Assembly: GCA_021778515.1 (NCBI GenBank)
Contig: JAJYCJ010000017.1
Span: 1-44,880, forward strand
Reading direction: 5' to 3'
From: Acidobacteriota bacterium
GTDB lineage: Bacteria > Acidobacteriota > UBA4820 > DSQY01
DNA length: 44,880 nt
Shown: piece by piece, positions 26,329 to 34,564 of the stretch
Layout of the letters: each line of letters opens with the position of its first letter
Position numbering within the stretch: position 1 is the first letter of the stretch
The notes under the pieces: model-generated
The model's input: the letters and a program-made list of their open reading frames with translations, nothing else
Told to the model about the DNA's origin: nothing
Databases searched by the model: none
Made by a program: the position numbers and the translations under genes

Positions 26329-26691
26329 ATGAAGAGAGTACCGGTTTTTCTGCTCCTGGTGGCAGCCCTCCTGCTGCTGACCGTGGGGTTGTTCGCCAAC
26401 GGAGAGCACGCCAAGGTCGGCCCCGAGCGGTGCAAGATGTGCCACGCGATCCAGTACAACTCCTGGGTCAAGACGAAGCACGCGACCGTGGCCAAGCTCA
26501 ACTGCGAAGGCTGCCATGGTAATGGCGGTGATTATTGGCACCCGAACATCATGAAGGATCTGCCGAAGGCCAAGGAGGCCGGACTCATCCTCCCGACGAA
26601 GACCTTCTGCGAGAAGTGCCACGGCAAGAACGGCGTACCGCCTATGACCGACGCGCTCTTCGCCCAGGTCCACGCGCACAAGGCCAAGTAG
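26329..26691 (+). CDS. Small triheme cytochrome c (c554-like)
   Basis: The protein has 120 residues: a signal peptide (about 1-23) and three CXXCH haem-binding motifs at 35-39 (CKMCH), 59-63 (CEGCH) and 94-98 (CEKCH). The run after the first haem, QYNSWVKTKHA, is the Tyr/Trp/Lys-His pattern seen in cytochrome c554/c-prime domains. It is an exported electron carrier in the periplasm or on the outer face of the membrane. It is monocistronic, with AAAGGGG before the ATG and a strong terminator after it. No partner reductase or cytochrome maturation gene is nearby, so its electron partners are unknown. Confidence 0.88.
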   Translation: MKRVPVFLLLVAALLLLTVGLFANGEHAKVGPERCKMCHAIQYNSWVKTKHATVAKLNCEGCHGNGGDYWHPNIMKDLPKAKEAGLILPTKTFCEKCHGKNGVPPMTDALFAQVHAHKAK

Positions 26692-26711
26692 GCCCTTTCC
26701 ACTGACCGCAA

Positions 26712-26757
26712 AAGCAAAGAGGCCTGGCCGGTGCAAACCGGCCAGGCCTCTTTGCTT
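26712..26757. terminator. Bidirectional 21-bp terminator hairpin
   Basis: The arms 26712-26732 and 26737-26757 are perfect complements of 21 bases around a 4-base loop. The outer stem reads AAGCAAAG / CTTTGCTT, so each strand ends in a T-rich tail. It sits between the converging cytochrome gene and the SPFH gene and should end transcription from both sides. Confidence 0.9.
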
Positions 26758-26778
26758 CTTGATTGTTGGGAAGGCGGT

Positions 26779-27936
26779 TCAGCCCTGCAAGGGTTTTCCA
26801 CAACCGCTGCAGAATTTGGCTCCTGCCAAGTTCTCGGCGCCGCAGGCGGGGCATTTCTCGGCGGAAGGCGCCAACGGCTTGCCGCAGCCGTTGCAGAAGC
26901 GAGCTCCCTGCGGATTCATGGCGTGGCAGCTCGGACAGGCGACTCCCACCGGCGCGATGGGTTTTCCACAGCTATCGCAGAACTTGGCCCCGGCAGCGTT
27001 GGGCTTCCCGCAGGCGCCGCAGATGATGGCCGTGTTCCCCGCCGCGCCAGCCGAGGAGCCCGCCCCAGCCCCAGCGGCGGCGGCGCCCGCCTGCTGCATC
27101 GCCTGGCCGATCATCCCTGGAATCATCATGCCCATGCCGGCGCCCACGCCCAGGCCCATGCCCGCGGATGCCCCGTTACCCGCCGGGTTGGCGGCGGCCT
27201 CCTCCATGGCCTTGGCCGCCTTGAACTGCATGTAGGCGCCCATGTTTCCGACGGCCGCCATGCCGCTGCGTTCGTCGATGACCTTCTGCACCTCCTCGGG
27301 CGGGGTGATGGCGCCGATGAAGAAGTCCACCAGCTCCAGGCCATACTTCTTGAAGTCCTCGTGGACCCTGGCCTTCAGCGCCTCGGAGAGTTCGTCGTAG
27401 TACTTGGGCAGGTCGAGGACGGTCTTGAGCGTCTCGCCCAGCACGTCGTTCAGGCGGGCCACGATCATGTCCTTGGTATAGGACTCCACGCCGTCGCTGT
27501 TCTGGACTCCCTGGCTCCCCACGAAGGTGTTCAGGAACAGTTCGGGGTCGATGACCTTCGTGGCGAACTTGCCGAAGGCCCGGAGGCGCACCATCTGAAA
27601 TTCCGTGTCCCGGAAGAGGACCGGCTCCTTGGTGCCCCATTTCATGTCCGTGAAGACCTTGCGGGCCACGTAGTAGACGTCGGCGCGGAAGGGCGAGGTG
27701 CCTCCGAAGGGGATATTGACGAGCTTCGACAGGAGCGGGATGTTGGCCGTGGTCAGGGTGTGACGCCCCGCCAGGAAGACGTCCAGCGCCCGCCCATCGC
27801 GGAAGAACACTCCCCACTGGCTCTCTTGCACGACGAGCTGGGCGCCCATCTTGATCTCACCGCCCATCTCGAAACGGTGGACCATCTCGCGCCCGGTATC
27901 ATCCAGCCACTCGATCACCTCAATGGTCTGCGCCAT
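26779..27936 (-). CDS. SPFH/Band 7 protein with three C-terminal zinc ribbons (YdjI-like)
   Basis: The protein has 385 residues. Residues 1 to about 230 form an SPFH/Band 7 domain of the COG4260 type, ending in FFIGAITPPEEVQKVIDERSG. A low-complexity Ala/Gly/Met linker (about 250-300) follows, then three zinc ribbons with paired CxxC knuckles: C306/C309 with C320/C323, C334/C337 with C348/C351, and C362/C365 with C376/C379. B. subtilis YdjI has this architecture and works with PspA in membrane stress. There is no N-terminal membrane helix, so it is probably cytoplasmic or peripheral. No pspA is visible here. The ATG has an AGGAG site 7 bases upstream. Confidence 0.88.
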   Translation of the reverse strand: MAQTIEVIEWLDDTGREMVHRFEMGGEIKMGAQLVVQESQWGVFFRDGRALDVFLAGRHTLTTANIPLLSKLVNIPFGGTSPFRADVYYVARKVFTDMKWGTKEPVLFRDTEFQMVRLRAFGKFATKVIDPELFLNTFVGSQGVQNSDGVESYTKDMIVARLNDVLGETLKTVLDLPKYYDELSEALKARVHEDFKKYGLELVDFFIGAITPPEEVQKVIDERSGMAAVGNMGAYMQFKAAKAMEEAAANPAGNGASAGMGLGVGAGMGMMIPGMIGQAMQQAGAAAAGAGAGSSAGAAGNTAIICGACGKPNAAGAKFCDSCGKPIAPVGVACPSCHAMNPQGARFCNGCGKPLAPSAEKCPACGAENLAGAKFCSGCGKPLQG

Positions 27937-28002
27937 GGAACGCTCCTACGTCAGAAAATCCAAAACTAGCATCCGGGGAAGCGGGCGGAGTACGCCGGAC
28001 AT

Positions 28003-28023
28003 GGCCTGCATCCCGTGCAGGCC
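28003..28023 (-). other. Hairpin between the helical protein and SPFH genes
   Basis: GGCCTGCA and TGCAGGCC form an 8-bp stem with a 5-base loop in the 94-base gap before the SPFH gene, starting 7 bases after the previous stop. There is no T tract, so it may slow transcription or protect an RNA end rather than terminate. Confidence 0.35.
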
Positions 28024-28030
28024 ACACCCT

Positions 28031-28504
28031 TCACGCCGGTTTGTCCCAAAGGGCCTTGCGTTCGACCAGAAGATCGTCCAGCCCTTGCAGGGCGGAGGTC
28101 ATGGCTCCCACCGCGTTCGCCGGGTCGACCGACGCCTTTTCGAGCGCGTCGACGGCGTCCACGATCTTCATGTCGTGGGCGTACAGGGCGTCGAGCTGGC
28201 TCTCCTGGATCTTCATCTGATCGAAGAGTCCGGAGTAGCCGTAGGTCGCGAAGCGGAGGGAGTCGGCCACGCCGTGGAGCTTCCGGTCCAAAAGCCCGAT
28301 GGTGTTGAGCCCCTGAAGGTCGCCGCGGTTGGTGGTCTCCAGCTTGATCGCCTGGAGCCGCTCCCCCACCCGATCCAGGCGGGCGGCAAGGTACTCCCGA
28401 AGGCGCTTGTCGCTGGTCCTCCGGTCGTCCCTGGCGCGGTAACCCGAAAGCCCTGGAATGGCATCGCCAAGCCGCTCCAGAAAGTTCTTCTCGCCTCTCT
28501 CCAT
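28031..28504 (-). CDS. Conserved helical protein of unknown function beside SPFH gene
   Basis: The protein has 157 residues and no signal peptide or membrane helix. The start at 28504 (MERGEKNFLERL) has a GGGAGG site. An N-terminal motif, IPGLSGYRARDDRRTSDKRLREYLA (about 13-37 with GY, RR and DK as key residues), is followed by a predicted all-alpha region with heptad-like leucines. I do not recognise a named domain. It lies directly before the YdjI-like SPFH gene and after a DUF5343-like gene on the same strand, which suggests shared function. It may be a partner that binds the SPFH protein, but that is inference. Confidence 0.7.
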   Translation of the reverse strand: MERGEKNFLERLGDAIPGLSGYRARDDRRTSDKRLREYLAARLDRVGERLQAIKLETTNRGDLQGLNTIGLLDRKLHGVADSLRFATYGYSGLFDQMKIQESQLDALYAHDMKIVDAVDALEKASVDPANAVGAMTSALQGLDDLLVERKALWDKPA

Positions 28505-28571
28505 CGGCGCCTCCCTGCTGGCCCGCCGGTCGGTCTCCGGCGTGGGCCAGCGCACTGAGCCTTCCGGTCGC

Positions 28572-29270
28572 CTAATGTCGGTCCCCGGCCTTCTTCAAGA
28601 GGTGTATGGCCCGGTTGGCGGTCCTGAGCATTTTGATGAGGTCCTTCTCCGTGGTGTACTTGGTCACCTGCAGATTGATGACGATCTGGTACCCCGTGTG
28701 GCGGATCCGGACCGGCTCGTCACCGGGCGCCTGCTGGCGGAGGACGTTATCGAGATGCTCATCGCTGATGTAGCTCTCATCAATCTCCGCCCCGGAGGTC
28801 TCGCGCGCGGTGTCCGGTCTTTGGGGTGCCTGGCTCTCCAGCGTGAGATTGAGGCCGGCCTCTTCGGCGAGGGTCTGGAAGATGGGGAAGGCCGAATTGT
28901 TCACCCGTTCGCTCAGCTGGTACACGTCCCGGAAACTCTCCTTGAGGGCTTCGGCGTCGGAGACGGGGAGCGGCACCTTCTGGAAGAACTCACCGTAGGC
29001 CTTCCGGAGCAGGGCTTCCTGCGCAGGCCGGTCCGGGTTGTCCGGGCTGTAGGCCGGGTGAACTCCCGTAAGCCGGTCCTGCTCGTCCAGGATGCCCAGA
29101 AAGCGGAGGGCCGCCATGGCCGGGTAGGTCCAGTGGGAGGAGAGCCCGCGCTTGTGAAGCTCCTCCCGAGTCAGGATATCGCCCGGGTGGCGCGCCTGGA
29201 TATGATCGAGAACCGCCCTAAGACCCTTGCGGGGAACGTAGGGCGGGGTGGTGACTCCCTTCTTCGTCAT
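28572..29270 (-). CDS. DUF5343-like protein with winged-helix-type N-terminus
   Basis: The protein has 232 residues. Residues about 12-70 look like a small helix-turn-helix domain (LRAVLDHIQARHPG, then LSSHWTYPAMAALRFLGILDEQ). The middle region YGEFFQKVPLP...YQLSERVNNSAF resembles DUF5343 proteins. The C-terminal third contains a strand TGYQIVINLQVTKYTTEKDLIKM and a helix, which may bind a ligand or partner. It follows secA by 55 bases and precedes the unknown helical protein and SPFH genes. DNA binding is suggested by the fold pattern but not shown. Confidence 0.65.
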   Translation of the reverse strand: MTKKGVTTPPYVPRKGLRAVLDHIQARHPGDILTREELHKRGLSSHWTYPAMAALRFLGILDEQDRLTGVHPAYSPDNPDRPAQEALLRKAYGEFFQKVPLPVSDAEALKESFRDVYQLSERVNNSAFPIFQTLAEEAGLNLTLESQAPQRPDTARETSGAEIDESYISDEHLDNVLRQQAPGDEPVRIRHTGYQIVINLQVTKYTTEKDLIKMLRTANRAIHLLKKAGDRH

Positions 29271-29299
29271 GGCCGCCTTTCAAGCACAAGAACAGAGCG

Positions 29300-29329
29300 A
29301 GGCTACCAGCGCAGCGGGCGCCTCGTCAA
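29300..29329 (-). promoter_or_regulatory. Candidate promoter of the DUF5343-SPFH string
   Basis: On the minus strand TTGACG (29329-29324) and TAGCCT (29305-29300) are 18 bases apart. The -35 box overlaps the secA stop codon. It could separate the SPFH module from secA transcription. Confidence 0.35.
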
Positions 29330-31980
29330 GAGCCGACGCCGCAGCACTTCTTGAATTTCTTGCCGGATCCGCACGGACAGGGATCGTTGCGTCCCACCTT
29401 CTTGTCCTTCCGGACCACGGTCTTCCCCGGCTTCTTCTCCTCCTTCTCGGGGGCCGAGTAGGAGTAGCTCTGCTCCCGCCGGGCGACCTTCTTCTCCTCC
29501 TGCTGAACGGCGGGCTCCAGGAGGAACAGGTAGCGCACGATCTCGTCCTCCACCCGGTCCATCATGGCGGAGAAGATCTCGAAGCCCTCCCGTTTGTACT
29601 CCACGAGGGGGTCGCGCTGGCCGTAGGCCCGGAGGCCGATGCCCTCCTTGAGGTGGTCCATGGAGAGCAGGTGGTCCTTCCACTGGTTGTCGATGACCTG
29701 GAGCATGACGATGCGCTCGTATTCGCGCATGAGCTCGGGGGCCAGTCGCTGCTCCTTGGCCTCGTACTTGGCGGAGGCGGCCTTCCAGATGGCGTCGCGC
29801 AGCTCCTGCTGAGGCGTTTCCTCGAGGTTGAGCGAGAGATCGTCCAGGTTCAGCCCGAAGTAGTGCAGGACCTGGGTCTGAAGCCCCGGGACGTCGGGCT
29901 CCGCTTCGGTCGGGAAGTACTGCTCCAGGAGCCAGTCCAGGATGGACTCGGCGGTCTCGAAGAGGTAATCGCGCAGGCCTTCCTTCGCCAGGATCTTCTT
30001 CCGAAGCGAGTAGACCGCCTCGCGCTGCTTGTTCATCACGTCGTCGTATTCGAGCAGGTGCTTGCGGATCTCGAAGTTCCGGGCCTCGACGGAGGTCTGG
30101 GCGCGCTCGATGGATTTGGAGACCCACCGGTGTTCGATGGGCACCCCCTCCTCCATCCCCAGCCGCCCCATCATGTTCTTGAGGCGGTCGCCGCCGAAGA
30201 GGCGCATGAGGTCGTCCTCCAGCGAGACGTAGAAGCGCGAGGTGCCGGGGTCGCCCTGGCGGCCCGAACGGCCGCGGAGCTGGTTGTCGATGCGCCTCGA
30301 TTCGTGGCGCTCCGTGCCCAGGATGTGCAGCCCGTCGCGCGACACCACCTCCTGGTGCTCCCGTTCGAACACCTCCCTGAAGGCGGTGAGCTGCTTGGCG
30401 TACTCTTCGGGTTGCGCTTCGGGGTCGGCCTTGGCCCTCGCCTGGCCCTCGGGGTTTCCGCCGAGAAGGATGTCGGTGCCGCGGCCGGCCATGTTGGTGG
30501 CGATGGTGACGGAGCCCTTCCGCCCGGCCTGGGCGACGATCTCCGCCTCCTTCTCGTGGAACTTCGCGTTGAGCACCACGTGAGGAATGCCCTTCTTCTT
30601 CAGCAGGGCGCTCATGCGCTCGCTCTTCTCGATGGAGACCGTCCCCACGAGCACGGGCTGACCCTTCTCGTGGCACTCGGCGATCTCCTCGGCGGCCGCC
30701 TCGAACTTCTCCCGCTCCGTCTTGTAGACGAGGTCGGCGCGGTCCGCGCGCACCATCGGCCTGTTGGTCGGGATGACCACCACGTCGAGCTTGTAGATCT
30801 TGTCGAACTCGGCGGCCTCGGTATCGGCCGTCCCCGTCATGCCCGCCAGCTTCTCGTACAGGCGGAAGTAGTTCTGGAAGGTGATGGTGGCCAGCGTCTG
30901 GTTCTCCTGCTGGATCTTGACGCTCTCCTTGGCCTCGATGGCCTGGTGCAGGCCGTCGCTCCACCGGCGCCCCGGCATGACGCGCCCGGTGAACTCGTCC
31001 ACGATGAGGACCTCGCCCTCCTTGACCATGTACTCCACGTCGAGGTGGTAGAGCTTGTGGGCGACCAGGGCCTGGTTCACGCAGTGCAGGATCTCCATGT
31101 TCACGGGATCGTAGAGGTTGGCCACGTTCAGCATCTTCTCGCAGCGGGCGACGCCCTCCTCGGTCAGCACCGCGGTCCGCTGCTTCTCGTCCACGGTGTA
31201 GTCCTTTTCCTTCTGAAGGCTGGGGATGATGCTGTTGGCGGCGTAGTACTTGTCCACGCGTTCGTCGGACGGGCCGGAGATGATGAGAGGGGTGCGCGCC
31301 TCGTCGATGAGGATGGAGTCCACCTCGTCCACGAGGGCGAAGTGGTGGCCCCTCTGGACCATGTCCTCCAGCCTGTACTTCATGTTATCGCGCAGGTAGT
31401 CGAACCCGAACTCGTTGTTCTGGCCGTAGGTGATGTCGCTCCCGTAGGCCACCTGCCGCTCGGCGTTGTCCATCTCCTGCTGGATGCAGCCCACCGACAG
31501 GCCCAGGAACCGGTAGACCTGTCCCATCCAGTCCGCGTCGCGCCGTGCCAGGTAGTCGTTCACGGTCACCACGTGGACGCCCCGCCCCGTGAGCGCGTTG
31601 AGGTAGACCGGCAGGACCGCGACGAGCGTCTTCCCTTCGCCGGTCTTCATCTCGGCGATCTTGCCCTGGTGGAGGACGATGCCGCCGATGACCTGGACGT
31701 CGAAAGGGCGCATTCCGAGTGCCCTGGCCGATGCCTCCCGGGCCACGGCGAAGGCCTCGGGCAGCAGGTCATCGAGGGACTCCTGTTGGGAGCGCCCCTC
31801 GCCCGACATGCGATCGAGGCGGGCCTTGAAGTCCGCCGTCTTGCCTCGGAGCTCCTCGTCGGAGAGAGCGCGGATCTTGGGTTCCCATTCGCTCACGCTG
31901 AAGACGAGGGGCTGGATCGCGCGGATATCGCGTTCGTGCTTGGTTCCAAAGACTTTCGCTAGAACCGCGTCAATGACCAT
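29326..31980 (-). CDS. secA: Preprotein translocase ATPase SecA
   Basis: The protein has 884 residues. SecA is the motor that drives unfolded proteins through SecYEG. Walker A is MKTGEGKT (111-118), Walker B lies in [14 protein letters not shown], and the second helicase domain has [10 protein letters not shown] and [13 protein letters not shown]. The C-terminal zinc-binding tail is intact: [13 protein letters not shown], used to bind SecB and ribosomes. A charged linker precedes the tail. The start has a GGGAG ribosome site. It follows the M23 peptidase gene by 79 bases and is probably cotranscribed with it. Confidence 0.98.
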   Translation of the reverse strand: MVIDAVLAKVFGTKHERDIRAIQPLVFSVSEWEPKIRALSDEELRGKTADFKARLDRMSGEGRSQQESLDDLLPEAFAVAREASARALGMRPFDVQVIGGIVLHQGKIAEMKTGEGKTLVAVLPVYLNALTGRGVHVVTVNDYLARRDADWMGQVYRFLGLSVGCIQQEMDNAERQVAYGSDITYGQNNEFGFDYLRDNMKYRLEDMVQRGHHFALVDEVDSILIDEARTPLIISGPSDERVDKYYAANSIIPSLQKEKDYTVDEKQRTAVLTEEGVARCEKMLNVANLYDPVNMEILHCVNQALVAHKLYHLDVEYMVKEGEVLIVDEFTGRVMPGRRWSDGLHQAIEAKESVKIQQENQTLATITFQNYFRLYEKLAGMTGTADTEAAEFDKIYKLDVVVIPTNRPMVRADRADLVYKTEREKFEAAAEEIAECHEKGQPVLVGTVSIEKSERMSALLKKKGIPHVVLNAKFHEKEAEIVAQAGRKGSVTIATNMAGRGTDILLGGNPEGQARAKADPEAQPEEYAKQLTAFREVFEREHQEVVSRDGLHILGTERHESRRIDNQLRGRSGRQGDPGTSRFYVSLEDDLMRLFGGDRLKNMMGRLGMEEGVPIEHRWVSKSIERAQTSVEARNFEIRKHLLEYDDVMNKQREAVYSLRKKILAKEGLRDYLFETAESILDWLLEQYFPTEAEPDVPGLQTQVLHYFGLNLDDLSLNLEETPQQELRDAIWKAASAKYEAKEQRLAPELMREYERIVMLQVIDNQWKDHLLSMDHLKEGIGLRAYGQRDPLVEYKREGFEIFSAMMDRVEDEIVRYLFLLEPAVQQEEKKVARREQSYSYSAPEKEEKKPGKTVVRKDKKVGRNDPCPCGSGKKFKKCCGVGS

Positions 31981-32059
31981 GAAAAGGTTCTCCCAGAGAG
32001 GCGGCTGGTGGGGCAGGGGGAGGTGACATTACCGGGCCTGCGTCTGATGGCAGGGCTTG

Positions 32060-32986
32060 CTAATAAAGCAGGAAGGGCTTGGGGTTGATGGGCCGGTCGT
32101 TCCTGCGGATCTCGTAGTGGAGATGGGGGCCGGTGCTGTGGCCCGTGGAGCCCACCAGCCCGATCTTCTGCCAGCGCTTCACCGTTTGGCCGGGCTTCAC
32201 GAGGATTTTTGAAAGATGTCCATAGACCGACACCAACCCGTTCCCGTGGCTGACTTCGATGCAGTTGCCGTAGCCGTTTTGCCAGCCCGCCGAGATCACG
32301 AGACCCTCGGCCGGCGCCTCGACGGGACTGCCGTAAGGAGCGGCTATGTCGATGCCCGGGTGCAATTCCGGCTCCCCGTCGAGTGGGTCCTGGCGGTCGC
32401 CGAACCCGGAAGAGATGAATCCCTTGACGGGCCAGATGGACGGTGTATGAGCCATTTGGTTCAGATGGGGCTTCAGCACTCGGCCCACGTCCTGGGTCTC
32501 GTGGTAGACGAAGTCGGCCTGGCTGTTCAAGTCGCGGATGCCGCTCTCGATGGCCTGGATGCGAGGATCAGAGAGTGACGCCTTGGGGGGGGCTTGGGGC
32601 GCTAGCGTGTCGGGTTCGGGCCCGCCCATGCCCGGAGTGGGCTTGATCTTGAGGTTCTGCTCGCGAGCCAGCTCTTCCATGCTCGCCAGCTGCTGCTCGC
32701 TCTGGCTGAGCCGGTTGCGGGCTTCATCCAGGCGTTTCCCGAGATCCACGAACTGCTTCTTGAGCTGCTTCTCCTGGTGCCTGAGCTCGATGTTGCGGGC
32801 CACCAGGTGGCCGTGCGAGGCGGCCAGAACGAAGAAGGCGAAGGTCCCGAGGGTCAGGCCGCCCACGACGGTTCCGGCGAGGACGAGCCCCCGCTGGATC
32901 TGCAGCCACTCGACGACGCGGTTGTGGTACTGCTTGCCGTCCTCCCGCAAAACTACCACATGAAAGCGCCGCTTCCTCTTCATCAT
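32060..32986 (-). CDS. M23 family peptidase (LytM domain), envelope anchored
   Basis: The protein has 308 residues. A basic cytoplasmic tail leads to one membrane helix (about 34-56), a periplasmic coiled coil (about 64-112), a Pro-rich stretch and a C-terminal M23 domain. The zinc ligands are intact: H209 and D213 (HPGID) and H290 (PHLHYE), with the catalytic H257 in YGHL. It should therefore be an active endopeptidase that cleaves peptidoglycan cross-links, rather than a degenerate EnvC-like activator. It lies upstream of secA on the same strand. Confidence 0.92.
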   Translation of the reverse strand: MMKRKRRFHVVVLREDGKQYHNRVVEWLQIQRGLVLAGTVVGGLTLGTFAFFVLAASHGHLVARNIELRHQEKQLKKQFVDLGKRLDEARNRLSQSEQQLASMEELAREQNLKIKPTPGMGGPEPDTLAPQAPPKASLSDPRIQAIESGIRDLNSQADFVYHETQDVGRVLKPHLNQMAHTPSIWPVKGFISSGFGDRQDPLDGEPELHPGIDIAAPYGSPVEAPAEGLVISAGWQNGYGNCIEVSHGNGLVSVYGHLSKILVKPGQTVKRWQKIGLVGSTGHSTGPHLHYEIRRNDRPINPKPFLLY

Positions 32987-33044
32987 GCCGTGATCCTTTT
33001 GCCAGGTCCCCCCGGGGATCGGGAAGCTCTATACACCGGGTAAC

Positions 33045-33072
33045 CCTATCATCATCCTTTCGGGCCTGTCAA
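33045..33072 (-). promoter_or_regulatory. Candidate promoter of the M23-secA genes
   Basis: On the minus strand a perfect TTGACA (33072-33067) is followed after 16 bases by a poor -10 box, GATAGG (33050-33045). It would give a leader of about 50 bases. It is back to back with the RNase P RNA promoter. Confidence 0.3.
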
Positions 33073-33087
33073 GTTCGCAAAGAGCCA

Positions 33088-33116
33088 TTGACGGCAAGGG
33101 ATTAGGAGCCTACAGT
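33088..33116 (+). promoter_or_regulatory. Promoter of RNase P RNA
   Basis: TTGACG (33088-33093) and TACAGT (33111-33116) are separated by exactly 17 bases, and the predicted start falls at or just after 33121, where the RNA begins. Confidence 0.75.
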
Positions 33117-33120
33117 TGGG

Positions 33121-33490
33121 ATGGAGGGGACCGGGCAGCCGCTGCGCCGGATGGCGTAGAGGAAAGTCCGGACTCCACAGGGCCGCAAGCCTGCTAACGG
33201 CAGGGAGGGGTAACCCTACGGAAAGTGCCACAGAAAACAAACCGCCCGACCGGCTTCGGCCCAGAGGGTAAGGGTGAAACGGCGGGGTAAGAGCCCACCG
33301 CTCTTCCGGTAACGGAAGAGGCACGGTAAACCCCTTGCGGAGCAAGGCCAAATAGGGAGGTGCTCGAGGCTGGCCCGGCCGAGACCTCCGGGTAGGCTGC
33401 TGGAGGCCGCCGGCGACGACGGTCCCAGAGGAATGGCTGCCACCCCCGGGCGACCGGGGGAACAGAATCCGGCTTACAGGTCCCCTCCAT
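33121..33490 (+). ncRNA. rnpB: RNase P RNA, bacterial type A
   Basis: This is the catalytic RNA of RNase P, which removes tRNA 5' leaders. The terminal P1 helix pairs ATGGAGGGGACC (33121-33132) with GGTCCCCTCCAT (33479-33490). The universal core is present: GAGGAAAGTCCGGACTCC near 33160, the ACAGAA with TCCGGCTTACAGG near the 3' end, and GGTAAACCCC around 33327. The length of about 370 bases fits the ancestral type A. Confidence 0.96.
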
Positions 33491-33505
33491 ATTATTGGGT
33501 TGAAA

Positions 33506-33596
33506 CAGGGAGGCAGGGAGACAGGGAAACACTCGGTATGACCTACAGGACTTGCCGAGACGGATCCGTCGGATTCCCTGCCGCTCTGCTTCCCTG
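33506..33596. repeat. Imperfect inverted repeat downstream of rnpB
   Basis: Arms 33506-33528 and 33574-33596 match as inverted repeats at 19 of 23 positions, built from purine-rich CAGGGA-type units. The region between them contains a perfect palindrome GACGGATCCGTC (33559-33570). It may form a long RNA hairpin that ends or processes the rnpB transcript, or be a small intergenic repeat element. No gene is seen between rnpB and the carboxypeptidase gene. Confidence 0.5.
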
Positions 33597-33652
33597 ATTC
33601 CCCGTTTTGGGCGGGAATCGGGCCATTGCTCCCCGCTCCAGACTCGCGACCA

Positions 33653-33661
33653 TGCTATCCT
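33653..33661 (+). promoter_or_regulatory. Extended -10 box directly before the carboxypeptidase ATG
   Basis: TGCTATCCT is an extended -10 element whose last base lies six bases before the ATG at 33668. The start of transcription would fall on or next to the start codon, so the mRNA would be leaderless. No ribosome site is seen. Confidence 0.45.
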
Positions 33662-33667
33662 CGACCC

Positions 33668-34534
33668 ATGAAGAAAGCGGGTGGAAGGCTCTCTCAGCTC
33701 GTCCGCGTGGTGGCCCCCGCGGGGCCGGTGGACGAGGCGGATCTGGATGCCGGCATGGGAGTGTTGCGCGGCATGGGGCTCCGCGTCGAGGAATCGCCGC
33801 ACGCCCGCCTTCGCGCCGGCTACCTGGCCGGGTCCGACGAAGTTCGCGCCGGGGACCTCCAGGCGGCGCTGGACGACCCCGCCGTGGACGTGGTCTGGTT
33901 CGCCCGGGGCGGCTACGGTACCAGCCGGATTCTCGATGGATTGAGACCCGACGGCCTGCGGCGACATCCAAAGACCATCGCGGGTTTCTCCGACGCCACC
34001 GTCCTGCACGCGTGGGCCCAGCGCGTGGCCGGCGCTCGCCTGCTCTATGCGCCCGGGGTGCAGGAGCTGGGCCGGCCGGGCGTGTGCGAGATGGGTTCCC
34101 TCGCCGCGGCGCTGGCCGGGAGTCCCGTGGACATACCGGCCCAAGGTCCGCCCGCGCCGGCCGGAGCCTACCCTGTGGTGGGCGGATGCCTGAGCCTGCT
34201 GTCGGTCCTGGTGGGCACCCCCTGGGAGCCGGCTCTCACGGAGCGCTGGCTGTTTCTTGAGGACGTGGGCGAGAGCATGTACCGGCTGGACCGCATGATG
34301 ACGCATCTGGCGCAGGCCGGCTGGTTCGATCGGGCCGCCGGGATCCTGCTGGGAGGGTTTACGGGCATGGCCGGGGGTGAGCACCCAGGGCTGGTCAGCG
34401 AGAGGGCGAGGGAGCTCCTCGGCCCCTCCAAGCCGCTGCTCGACGCGCTTCCCGTGGGCCACCTCAAGGGGAAGTTCACCCTGCCCCTCGAACGCCCCGC
34501 ACGGTGGAATGGGATCACTCTTCGGGTTGGTTAG
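33668..34534 (+). CDS. Muramoyltetrapeptide LD-carboxypeptidase (S66)
   Basis: The protein has 288 residues. S66 enzymes release the terminal D-alanine from murein tetrapeptides during wall recycling. The family triad is visible: S108 in AGFSDAT, E198 in LFLEDVGE and H265 in PVGHLKGKF, together with the RGGYG motif at 80-84. The ATG at 33668 gives the normal start of the first strand (VRVVAPAGPV); the strand is open to 33626 without a ribosome site. No signal peptide is present, so it acts in the cytoplasm. It appears monocistronic and possibly leaderless. Confidence 0.92.
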   Translation: MKKAGGRLSQLVRVVAPAGPVDEADLDAGMGVLRGMGLRVEESPHARLRAGYLAGSDEVRAGDLQAALDDPAVDVVWFARGGYGTSRILDGLRPDGLRRHPKTIAGFSDATVLHAWAQRVAGARLLYAPGVQELGRPGVCEMGSLAAALAGSPVDIPAQGPPAPAGAYPVVGGCLSLLSVLVGTPWEPALTERWLFLEDVGESMYRLDRMMTHLAQAGWFDRAAGILLGGFTGMAGGEHPGLVSERARELLGPSKPLLDALPVGHLKGKFTLPLERPARWNGITLRVG

Positions 34535-34564
34535 GGCGCGGAATCTCGGCTTTGATCCCGTGGC

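Noticed and set aside
29248-31962. A 904-codon open frame on the plus strand opposite secA
   Set aside because: It has no family similarity, is rich in His/Leu/Val/Asp repeats that mirror the secA codons, and is expected in GC-rich DNA with strong third-position bias.
32060-32986. Degenerate EnvC/NlpD-like activator instead of an active M23 peptidase
   Set aside because: All zinc ligands and the catalytic histidine are present, so an active peptidase is the simpler reading.
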